Of a stretch of 64,000 nt of DNA, positions 23,395 through 32,540 are shown piece by piece. A model generated the notes under the pieces. It ran no database searches and was not told where the DNA came from. It was given only the letters and a program-made list of their open reading frames with translations. The stretch's first letter is position 1. The number at the start of each line of letters is the position of its first letter. Source of the stretch: Diorhabda sublineata (Eukaryota; Arthropoda; Insecta; Coleoptera; Chrysomelidae); assembly GCF_026230105.1 (NCBI RefSeq), contig NC_079474.1, forward strand, positions 21,656,794 through 21,720,793, written 5' to 3'. A program made the translations under genes and the position numbers.

Positions 23395-23540
23395 TTTGGA
23401 GCACGGTTTTCATTACAAGTCTCTATGCCTCTGATAGACGGATTGAATTTTGTGAAATTATAATGAAACAATATAACAGAGAATCAATTTTTTTAAAAAA
23501 AGTTCTTTCCTCTGATAAATCTACATTTCAAATATGATTT
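23395..23540 (+). pseudogene. DDE transposase fragment
   Basis: The frame LYASDRRIEFCEIIMKQYN followed by FLKKVLSSDKSTFQI matches the R..FCEWML...FL..ILFSDEATF block of insect IS630/Tc1-type transposases, with SDK in place of the first catalytic SDE. It ends at a stop. The fragment is only about 45 codons and belongs to a different family from the one just upstream. Confidence 0.6.
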
Positions 23541-24290
23541 TGACACTAAATTCACGAAAGTCTTTCATTATCTGATATAGTGATGAACGCTCAACCGTCG
23601 GGATTAAATTTAAAAGTTACGTCAATGTTAAAACCTTTTACATGAAATCTTGAAGATAATTTTTATCATTTCTTTTATCTTGAGGTTTATTGATAAAATT
23701 GAGAAATATGTCTAAATTTATTCGGTCTCTATTTACCAAAATACATTATTAGAACAAATAAATCTAATTTACATTAAATGTTAGCAGGTTCTAAAGGTCC
23801 CCACCAAATAATTATACTAAATAAGCTTTGTGCTATCCAGTGCGGAATAAGTGATCGGCGTAAATGACTTTAGTCTCTATTATGGTTGTATCAATCCAAT
23901 TTTTCTATCAGCGTTGACAAAATATGAAGAAATATCCCATTTATAACTAATTTATTTATAATGTCAGCATAGTGGAATTGATTTTTCCTATAAATGCATA
24001 TGAGAAGAGTGAAATCTACACTCGTTGTTTCACAAATGGAAAATGCTCACTCTCCAGTAACCTGAAAAAAAATTCAATTATCTAAATGTATCGATCTCGA
24101 AAAAAATACTTTCATGAAACCCTAAGTTATATCCAACAACAAATATAGTTCAATATTCAAGGTTTGAAACGCTCTAGAAATTATTAGATGTATTTGAGAA
24201 TATTGAGATTAGACACTTATTGTTGACAGTCCACTTTATAGTTTATTAGATACAAATTAAATATGAAAATTTACTGTTAAAGAAAATATA
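23541..24290. other. A+T-rich DNA, nothing recognised
   Basis: No coding, repeat or RNA signature seen. Confidence 0.45.
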
Positions 24291-24370
24291 CTGACGATAA
24301 GTTCGTTATCGAAACGCGCGTCAGATTATGTAATTGTTAGTTTTGGTGTAGTAGTAGTAGATAAAGTAGA
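24291..24370 (+). ncRNA. hammerhead-like motif, copy A
   Basis: CTGACGA is followed by a short hairpin (TAA-loop-TTA region) and then CGAAACGCGCGTC and AGATTATGTAATTG. CUGANGA, GAAA and a short ACG/CGU stem closed before a C are the parts of a hammerhead ribozyme, and GAAACGCGCGUC is the arrangement described for the terminal repeats of Penelope-like elements. Pairing next to the core in stem II is imperfect, so activity is doubtful. Related copies lie at 25387-25470 and 60663-60745. Confidence 0.45.
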
Positions 24371-24518
24371 TAAACTTACTTTATTAATTGTAGTTGGATA
24401 TTGCTGATTTAGTGAATAAGTTTGTATTAATATACAATTGCGGAACATTTTTTTTAAATTCTCAATTTGTTACAAATACATATGATCTACGAAAGGAACA
24501 CACTATGATATTTTCGTG

Positions 24519-25369
24519 ATAGAATAACTGAAAAAGCCATAGAGTTTAATAAGGCAGCCTTTATGTGCTTCATTAATCTCATCCAAGCGTTTGATAGGAT
24601 ACGCTTAACTGACGTTATAACTCTACTAAAAATAAGGAACGTTCACCCCAATATAATAAGAGTTATCGAAAAACTTAACACCGATAATTATACCTTTGTG
24701 AGAACGGCAAACAAATTAGGCAATGAAATACTTGTGGCAACTGGTATCAGACAAGGGGATAGCCTAAGCCCAATCCTGTTCAATATTATAATGGACGAAA
24801 TCATCAACGAAGTAAAGCAAGCCGGGAGAGGATACCGAATGGGAGACAAAGAGATAAAAATAACAACATACAAATATCCACAAAAAAAAATAACAAAATC
24901 TCTGTAAACTAGCGATCTACGATCAGAGTGTAGAACAAGTGATGTCCTTCAAATATCTAGCGACAAACATAACAAGCGATAGAAATCTAAAGAAAGAAGT
25001 AAAAGAATAAACAACGAAGGCAGCATTAATATCAAGATACCTTGGAGATTTAATTTGGCGAAATAAATACATGAGCACAAAATTTAAAATTAGAGTATAT
25101 AAAACTTGCGTAAGGTCGGTCATGACATATGCAATAGAAACTAGAGCGGAGAACACAACCACTAAACGGCTCCTAAGAACAACAGAAATGCGGACTCTGA
25201 GATCAATAACAGGACATACGTTACTCAATCGGAAGAGAAATGAAGAAATAAGGGACGTGTGCGATATTCTGGATGTAGTAAGATGGTCCTCAGCATCCCA
25301 ACTAGTCCTGGCAAACCCTTGATAAAAATACAGGACCTAGTCCTAACTAAAGAAGAAGAAGAAGAAGAA
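24519..25369 (+). mobile_element. non-LTR retrotransposon remnant ending in (GAA)n
   Basis: DRITEKAIEFNKAAFMCFIN leads to LIQAFDRIRLTDV (the RT A motif, FIDLTQAFD in relatives) and VATGIRQGDSLSPILFNI (RQGDSLSP, RT B motif), then GYRMGDKEIKITTY. The YADD catalytic box should come next but is deleted; sequence resumes with CKLAIYDQSVEQVMSFKYL, LISRYLGDLIWRNKYM, and VYKTCVRSVMTYAIETRAEN, RNEEIRDVCDILDVVRWSS, the thumb and C-terminal region of insect LINEs. It ends with a run of GAAGAA (25350-25368), a simple 3' repeat rather than poly-A. One stop (25007-25009) and a frameshift add to the deletion. Confidence 0.85.
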
Positions 25370-25386
25370 TGTTTCTCTTCAGTCTT

Positions 25387-25470
25387 TGAAGACGATACCT
25401 TGTTTACTGAAACACACGTCAGACGGTGTAATTGTACTGATAGTATAAACAGTGTGTTCAGTATTTTTTT
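25387..25470 (+). ncRNA. hammerhead-like motif, copy B (decayed)
   Basis: TGAAGACGATACC, a loop, GGTTTACT-like pairing partner and GAAACACACGTCAGACGG align with copies A and C; downstream GTGTAATTGT and AAACAGTGTGTTCAG are shared with copy C. The stem III bases are changed (ACACACGTC), so it is more decayed than copy A. It begins directly after the (GAA)n end of the LINE. Confidence 0.4.
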
Positions 25471-25814
25471 CTCCGTGTTTCAACTAACTCAAATGTATAA
25501 AACTGCATAGTACACTGTTTTTGATAGCTAAACTGCTATATGCAGAAAATAAGTCATACTTCGATAGTTTCAAATCAAGTAGTAAGAAGATTTTTGTAAA
25601 ACAGATCCACAAAGTGAATTCATTTTCGTAAACGGAATTTCAAACTGTTTCAAATGAATACCTATGTATTTGAGAACACATCATAGATTATACAATCATA
25701 AAAAATCATTTTTGTACATTAATGAGGAAAATATATTTGCAGTTATCTAAGATTCAAATTCAACCTCAACACAAGTTACAAATTTGATCATAAAAATAAT
25801 TTCTTTCAACTTAC
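25471..25814. other. A+T-rich DNA downstream of the AKR coding exons
   Basis: No gene seen. If the AKR transcript splices after 25815, this is intron; if it reads through to the TAA at 25813-25811, it is 3' untranslated region. No clear AATAAA signal was found on the minus strand close by. Confidence 0.4.
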
Positions 25815-26075
25815 GGAGGAAAAAACGAAAAATCACAAATACGACTTTCTTCCCCTCTATCAACATTTTCCAATTTATGAATATCTTCTTTGTCTAAGGT
25901 AAAATCGAATACGTCGATATTTTCACGAATTCTCTTTGGAGAAACGCTTTTAGGTATTGGTATTATATCCTTCTCTATTAAGAACCTCAATAAAACCTGT
26001 CCAGGAGACTTTTTGTATTTATCTGCCACACTTTTGACTATCGGGTTATCTAATGCAGAAGGCAGCTGCTTTTCC
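25815..26075 (-). CDS. aldo-keto reductase, exon 4 (NADPH-binding C-terminal part)
   Basis: The acceptor TTTATTTCAG ends at 26076 and a phase-2 junction joins cleanly to exon 3, giving KEKQLPSALDNPIVKSVADK. The exon reads KYKKSPGQVLLRFLIEKDII then PIPKSVSPKRIRENIDVFDF, the family's cofactor-binding IPKSV-x-P-x-RI-x-EN signature, and FTLDKEDIHKLENVDRGEES. It ends in DFSFFPP at a good donor (GTAAGT, 25814-25809). Relatives have about ten more residues, so a small fifth exon is expected but was not found downstream in the window; alternatively the in-frame TAA at 25813-25811 truncates the protein. Neighbouring introns are full of transposon debris. Confidence 0.9.
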
Positions 26076-26764
26076 CTGAAATAAAAAGGATTTATTCATA
26101 TGTATCCATTACAAGATTATATCAATTGCTTAAAAATTAGACATCTTTATTGATATTAAAAAGGAACAAGATGTGAACTGAATTTGTATCATATTTCCTA
26201 TATCGCATTATATCATCTAATTTTTGAATGAAACTGTTATCTACAAGGTAACAGATAAAAAGAAGCATTTCTGTTATCAAAATTTCTCAAAATTTATCAT
26301 ACTCACAAGGCAGAACTATTAAGCATGAAAACTCGAAATTATATTGAAATTGAGTGATGATGTAGCAAATTATCTAATTTCCAATGCTCTGGAACTGGCT
26401 CGCTTACAAAAATAATCATTAGTGGTTTTCGTTTATGAAATTGGTGTGCACCAATTATGATTTCTTTTCACTTGATCAAAGTGTACACGAGAAATGTTAC
26501 TACAATGCTGAAGCTTTTAAATAAACGGAAAGGAAAAAATACATTGAGTAAGCTTATCATAGTTTATCTATCTATATCGGACTATCATACTTTTGAAAAC
26601 CAAATATCAACGTTAAAATATTTCACCTGATAATCAAAGATCAATTTTATTCTATCCTTAATTACTATAAAAGTCTAAAAACTAAGGTTCTATAAGTTCC
26701 TTGAAATAACACTAAAACTAATATATAAGATTTCGCACTTCACTTTTACACTAAGCACTTAAGT
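26076..26764. other. AKR intron 3, right-hand unique part
   Basis: A+T-rich intronic DNA with no recognised element up to the LINE remnant at 26765. Confidence 0.5.
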
Positions 26765-27560
26765 ATCTAACTTTGGAAGCTTCGTCTTCTTTAGTTTTGG
26801 TTTGTCCAGAAGCTGGATTTCCTCGGTGTTTACATGTTTTATTATCCAATGTTTGTGCCTACTTACAGTGTCTATTTCCAGGTCCCGATGAAGGTCGCTA
26901 TTTAGAAAGGACCAGAGTTCATCAACGATGTTCCTTAGTACTTTATATTAGATTCTCTGGATTATTTAGGCGTTCAATTTCGAAGGTCCAAAACCAATTT
27001 CTGGATTTATTTATAAACAAGTAATTTATTATATATTGAGAGAGAGGATTTTCTTCCCAGCTCCCAAAAAAATTTCTTATATCTGATATCTAGTTGTTTT
27101 CTCATTTTTATGTCAAGTTCCCAGATATTTCTGTATTAGCATAAGGTATCTCTTGTGAAATCGACATCTATCGATTAATTCTTTTAAGCTTATTTTCTAT
27201 TTTTTGATCCGGTAATTAATTTTACCAATTTATGTCTGTAAGTTGATTGGCGTACCTGCGTGGATATTGCCAGGATAGCTGTGTCGTCAGCAAATATCGC
27301 AACAATACCGTTTTCTAATTGTGGAGTATCACTAGTGTAAAAGAAGTAACGATCCGGACCAAGAACACTACCTTGTACATTGTGCTAGACCCACGTAGAT
27401 TTCCTTCAAGTCTGAGAAAGCATCTTGTTGCTTTATTTCTTGTTATATACGACTCTAATACTTTTACACATTGCTCAGGCAATTTTCTATGACATCGCTT
27501 GTCATGTGTACTTGGTTTATAGTCAAGTTGTTTTTTCTTCAAGTATAGGACTTGAACATT
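26765..27560 (-). mobile_element. Jockey-type LINE RT remnant in AKR intron 3
   Basis: From about 27430 downward on the minus strand, DAFSDLKEIYVGL precedes a VPQGSVLGP-like block (frame-broken near 27370), YTSDTPQLENGIVAIFADDT carries the FADD catalytic box (about 27270-27285), and AILAISTQV follows. The C-terminal part, about 26960-26780, reads NSDLHRDLEIDTVSRHKHWI and HVNTEEIQLLDKPKLK, matching the NSDLHRDLGI.TV..I...A..H ending of Jockey ORF2. Stops and frameshifts are frequent. It shares transcriptional orientation with the host gene. Confidence 0.85.
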
Positions 27561-28877
27561 TCAGTAGTTTTTTCTCAAATAGCTTTACTACCATTCATAA
27601 TAGTGGTATTGGCCTATATGAAGATAATATGTTTGGTGGTTTCCTTGGTTATAAAATCGATATGACTTCAGCTACTTTCCACAAGGTAAGAACATACTCA
27701 AGTCAGAAGGTTTCATTGAAAATATACGTCAATTTGATTATACTCGTAGTTTTCTTTGTTAATGTACTTCCTCGGTGGTTAATTTAAAATCAGGAGATTT
27801 CTTTGAGTTGTTGATTTACTCTAATAATTGTGGATATAAATATTTTTTATGAAGTATAGGTTATTTCCAAGTTATCTTGATTTTTTTTTTGTTCAAGTCA
27901 TTATTCTGCAAAAGTAATTGCTAAAAATGCTGCAAATCTAATTGCTTGTTTTTGATTTTTTCTGGCCCAGCTATCAAGTTAATTTGTGATTGGAGAAATC
28001 AGGGCTTTTCTTTTGTATATTAAAGTCAGTGAGTGTGAGTACAATGGGGTAGTGGTTTGATTTCATATCCGAAATCGTTCCCACTTGCAGATAATATACT
28101 GATTTAGCCAAAATAAATAACAATGCTTGTATATATGTATCAGAACTAATTAGTCAAAAGTTTTATCGGGAGAAGAAAATGAACTCCCATCTAAATGGAA
28201 TCATATTGGACTATTTCATATCACTTTCACTTGGTTCGGATGGTCAATAACTTTAATAAAATATTCCATGTTTTAACAACTCTTTCAATGCAAAAAGTGC
28301 AAGAGAAATTTCGATAAAAATAGTTCTAGAAAAACTCTAAATATTTTTTTGTGTTCTACGATAATCTAGAATTGAACCAGAGCAATATTTGAAGTACCCT
28401 TGGATTACTATACACTAAATATCACTTATGCACAATATTTTCTATTCACACTAAGGGAGACAGAAGAAAAAATCAAAAAATGGAAATATATAGTAGAGTA
28501 TAAAGAGTATGTAGTCCATCTAGACATTTTTTTCAATTTAAAAAAAGATATGTGAAATATTCCGGAAATCATCAAACAGCTGATAAATATGACTAATAGA
28601 TTATACGAGCTTTTAATCATCACAAAATTCTTAAGGACCCAAAAAGTAAACAGGAAGGAGTACTTAGTACTATTTACATCAATAATTGATAAATGGCAGA
28701 ACAAGTGAGTAAATCCGATGTAAAAACACTTATGGGATAAAATTAACTAAGACCAAAAAAGTAAATATGGATAAACGGACTAAAGTGATGACAATGTCGA
28801 ACGTGGCACCATACACACAAGAAATGGATAATGAATAAAATTATATCCACCCATGCAATTTGTTTTGAGGTACTCCT
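27561..28877. other. AKR intron 3, A+T-rich, nothing recognised
   Basis: No gene, transposon or repeat signature was recognised on either strand between the LINE remnant and the dispersed repeat. Confidence 0.45.
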
Positions 28878-29722
28878 AAAAAAAGCCTTGAGCAGCAGAG
28901 CTTTATCACGAAAGTCGAATTTTTCGTCGAATGAAGAATTTAACTAATACACAAACAATTCTTTCCATAAAATGAATTTCTTGGAAATGATATCAATTCT
29001 CAATCTTATTTCTTTATATGGAAAATTTGCTATTCCTCAATAACTTTTCATTTCACAAGTTAACTCTCTCTCTCTCTCGAATGAAAATTCATAATTTCAA
29101 TAAACCCGGTGGTCTCGAACCCTCTTGTTCAATTCCAATTGACAACAAAGAAAAAATTGTCATAATGACAAGAAATTTCGAAAATGGAAAGTAAAAAAAA
29201 TCACCCTAGCAACGATCATACTCGTATTATTCATTAAATACGAGGCGGTCCAGTTCAACGTTTTGTGCTAGAAGAACTGAAGAAGAAAACTTTGAACTTG
29301 AGAAAGACCATTCTTCAACATCACCCCTACTTGCCTGCGAAGTTCGAACCCTTTAGTTAAACTTTTTCTGGCCAAAAAAATAAGAAAATATAACAAAAAT
29401 GACCATAAAATGGAGAGAGGTGGAGATGGAAAGTTTCGACATTAGACAGGAAATCATCTCGCAACTAATTGAACCTACATGTGAAATTTCATTTTTCAGT
29501 CGCTTTTCGTTTGACCTGCAGAGGTGAGCAAAGGTCAAAAACCACTTTTTTTGCATTGCGACCCCTAGAAATATTCATTTGTTTTCAACCAAACTCTAAT
29601 AACATTAATCCGCCGCCAAAAAAGCCATGTACGCTAATATTGAACCAAATCGGACCCATAGCAATTGCTCGAGATACGAAAATAAGAATTGTAGCTTAAA
29701 CAGATATATAGATATATAGATA
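28878..29722 (+). repeat. dispersed 0.8 kb repeat, copy 2
   Basis: Nearly identical to 5874-6684 over its whole length, in the same orientation, with small indels: a longer (TC)n run near 29066, 14 extra bases near 29305, an insertion near 29415 and a longer (ATAGAT) tail. It sits in intron 3 of the aldo-keto reductase gene, antisense to it. Confidence 0.85.
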
Positions 29723-30134
29723 AAATGAAATGTATAAATGAAAATATTGCGTGGGATACATCAGAGAGTTAATGTGATATAGAAAAACCAATACAGATAT
29801 AGACCAAAAAAGAAACGGAATGCAGAAATAATGGAAATCCTAACAATAACTGAAATGAAGTGAGGTTAGTTAGCAAATAGTAAAAAATAAGAGTGAACAC
29901 CCATCCTAGAAATATCGAAGATAAATGGATAAGTAATAATATATCACACTGATATATCACAATCCATTTTAACATTCATTTTCTAAATTCGTTTGCTAAA
30001 TCTAGACTGGATCGAGAGGTTTTCTTTATCCATTGCCTAGTGATTAGAAAATATCGAGTGTAAATATATTGTGTAAGATTGAAAACATTATCTTAACAAT
30101 TTTATTTATACTATGTACTAGAAAACTCACTTAC
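29723..30134. other. AKR intron 3, left part
   Basis: A+T-rich intronic DNA with no recognised feature besides the exon 3 donor (GTAAGT, 30134-30129, minus strand). Confidence 0.5.
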
Positions 30135-30382
30135 TTTTGACCTATGACATTCAAAAATTTATTATATCCAGGATTACCCAGAGGTGAATATGCGATAACA
30201 AGAATGTGGTTCTTGTGACAAAAATTAATCAATTCTTTTTGCTGCATGAACAAATGAACTTCTATTTGTAGACAAGCGGGTTGAATTCTACACGATTTTA
30301 AAAGTTTTTGGATTTGATTTTCATTGAAATTTGATAAACCAATAGCTCTTGTCCGACCTGCATCAACTTGCTCCTCCATTTT
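30135..30382 (-). CDS. aldo-keto reductase, exon 3 (barrel strands with SN and SPLG motifs)
   Basis: The acceptor TATTTTAG (ending 30383) opens KMEEQVDAGRTRAIGLSNFN, the AKR helix followed by the conserved GxSNF motif. QIQKLLKSCRIQPACLQIEV and HLFMQQKELINFCHKNHI follow, then VIAYSPLGNPGYNKFLNVIG with the AYSPLG loop. In the family these residues hold the nicotinamide ring and line the active site; QIEVH normally reads Q-x-E-x-H. The donor GTAAGT splits a Lys codon in phase 2 and is completed by exon 4. Length and phases are consistent with an intact gene. Confidence 0.92.
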
Positions 30383-30694
30383 CTAAAATAAATAATTATC
30401 TATTAGTTATCTTATACATTTCAACATAATAATTTTCCAACAATTGTCTCGAGCGATTGTAATGTTGTAATATCAGATAAATCAAAATAATACACTCACA
30501 AAACATTAAAAATTTGCATCACTAGTAATTTAATTTATACCGCATATTAATCATTCAACGAATTCCAAGTAATCAAAATTTTTTATTTGATAGTACTGTT
30601 AAAATAAATGAATATAAATACAAATATAACGCTAACGTTTTGTAATTGAGTCAGAAAAAAATTAGTTACGAACTTAAATAGTATCCCGAATTAA
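30383..30694. other. AKR intron 2, A+T-rich
   Basis: Nothing recognised apart from the acceptor of exon 3. Confidence 0.5.
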
Positions 30695-30985
30695 AATATA
30701 AAAAATTCCTTGTTTCCAACATAATGACTATTAACATTTAAAAGTTTGTCAATTCGTGGTACCAGATTGTGTATTCCATCGGTAAAGAGCTCTGTCGTCT
30801 GACCTTTAAACCAGTTTCTTTCAACTTGTGAAAATTTTTTATAGCGTGGCAATACGTGGCGTGGCGATAAACTACTGATGTTGAAACTAAGAATCATATA
30901 CCAGTTATCATCATTTATTACATCTTCACCATAAACTTTAACAAGCTGCTGATATAATTCAGCAGTTTTTGTATTTATAAACCCC
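30695..30985 (-). mobile_element. mariner-type transposase remnant with N- and C-terminus fused
   Basis: The single frame combines GFINTKTAELYQQLVKVYGE, which looks like the HTH start of a mariner transposase (AAEIHQQLVEVYGED), with KKFSQVERNWFKGQTTELFT and DGIHNLVPRIDKLLNVNSHY, which looks like the C-terminus (F..GI..LV.R..KC....G.Y). The whole DDE catalytic core is missing, so this is an internally deleted copy in AKR intron 2. The frame extending to 31233 shows no family match. Confidence 0.55.
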
Positions 30986-31464
30986 GAATATATTAACAAA
31001 CTTCACAGTCGGCACGATGGCGACAAATGAAGCAGTTTAACCATAATGAAACCAACATCAGTAGAGACGTGAAAGTGACAGCGTAGTGAAATTTTAAAAA
31101 GAGTGTCCAATATTGGAGTCACGTTACTTGACACTTCAACAATGATCCTGTATTGAAAAGAGGAAGATCGAGGGAGACGCCATAAGGAAACAGAGCTGGA
31201 ATTTCCGAAACCAACGTTTCTTACAAAAGGCAAATTTTCCTCTTTAGAAACTGAAAGTAAACAATGTGAATGTTGGTGTAATAGTAGTATAAATTTTTTT
31301 CAATAACGTAACCATTCCAATCTGAATATTTAGTGTTTCCATATTGGTCTAATTATTATAAACCATTCTACTCGATGTATTCACAGGAATTTCCAGAAAA
31401 TTGCTTTGTTAAAGCTAACTCCTACAATAGATAATACAATTGTCTAGCTAGTACAGTTTAAATA
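30986..31464. other. AKR intron 2, unrecognised
   Basis: A minus-strand open frame at 31003-31233 has no resemblance I can name; it may be flanking sequence of the deleted mariner element. Confidence 0.4.
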
Positions 31465-31799
31465 TTTCAAAAAAGCATACGAATTCGATGAAAAACTGAT
31501 TAAGGTGTGCAAGGACGTCACAAGACATGATATACTATTAATTATTGGAGATATGAATGCAAAAATAGGAAAAGAAGACTACTCAAGTAATGTAGCAGAG
31601 AAATACACCTTATACGAAACAACTAAAGATAACGGAGGACAAATAGTTTAGCCGATGAACTCAACATGTATATTAGAAGCACTAGTTTTAAACATAATAA
31701 AAATAAAGTTGCGTGGATGATACCAGGAACTACCAAGAGAAACCAAATAGATCAAATTTTAAAATAAAAAAATTGTGTGTGTCAGCTCCGATGCACGAC
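31465..31799 (+). mobile_element. non-LTR retrotransposon endonuclease, first half
   Basis: AYEFDEKLIKVCKDVTRHDI leads to LLIIGDMNAKIGKEDYSSN, the GDFNAKIG block of a LINE AP endonuclease, then KDNGGQI, ADELNMYIRSTSFKHNKNKV after a frameshift, and KRNQIDQIL, matching the family's RNQIDHVLI. It is cut by the 540 bp element at 31800-32339 and resumes at 32340. Confidence 0.75.
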
Positions 31800-32339
31800 T
31801 GGAGTTTACTCCTTAAGTTCGATAGTCTAACCAGACGCAAAAAGAGTTTATTTAACTTAAAAAACATTGATACTGTATAAAAGGATAAATTTGTTAATTA
31901 ATGAAAATAATATACATATATAAATATATATTTATTCAATTTATTCATTTCATATACATTTATTATAACTAATCGACGAAATATTTTACATTAAACTTTT
32001 TACAATAGTCAATTTCAGATGTGCAACCACGTGTTTGTTAGATGTTCCGGCAATATCATCTACACCTCTTTCTGCCATAGTTATTTGAAAATACTTTCAG
32101 TTCACTTTAGCGGAACACAATGATAAAAATTAAAACTTCACAATAACAATATTAATTATTGATATTTATAATAAAAACAGCAATATAAGTATGTCGACAC
32201 TGACAAATTAGAAAGTTGCGCATCATAGGGTGCGCACCAAAAACGTAATGAGGTCATTCATCGATAGATTTTACTCCTCACATTTTTCTCATACCGGGCC
32301 CCTTATATATGCAAATCGATTCTTAAGGAGTAAACTCCA
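31800..32339. mobile_element. 540 bp terminal-inverted-repeat element
   Basis: TGGAGTTTACTCCTTAAG at 31800-31817 is perfectly inverted at 32322-32339. Each end is itself a near-palindrome (GGAGT-TT-ACTCC). Reading inward from the right end on the minus strand there is a TATATAAGG (32310-32302) and, further on, an ATG opening MAERGVDDIAGTSNKHVVAH and closing soon after (about 32077-31987), so it may be a deleted derivative that keeps the promoter and first codons of a transposase. It splits a LINE endonuclease. A target duplication could not be defined, so the outer borders may be off by tens of bases and the superfamily is unknown. Confidence 0.7.
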
Positions 32340-32540
32340 AAAAGGAAAATCGAAGATGATACAAGATGTAAGATTCGTACAGAGGAAAAGGTGTTGAGAC
32401 TGATCATCATTTAGTAATAGTCAAAATGAAATTGAGAATGGTTAATAGAGTGGGCAAGATAAAAAGCAGAAAATGGAATGAGCAGGAATGTACCATGAAA
32501 ATTAAAGAGAAAGAAGAAATGTTTACGAACTGTGAAGCAT
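32340..32540 (+). mobile_element. non-LTR retrotransposon endonuclease, second half
   Basis: IQDVRSYRGKGVETDHHLVI continues the endonuclease interrupted at 31799; the TDHHLV block contains the conserved SDH-type active-site His. KMKLRMVNRVGKIKSRKWNE follows before the frame is lost. Confidence 0.75.
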
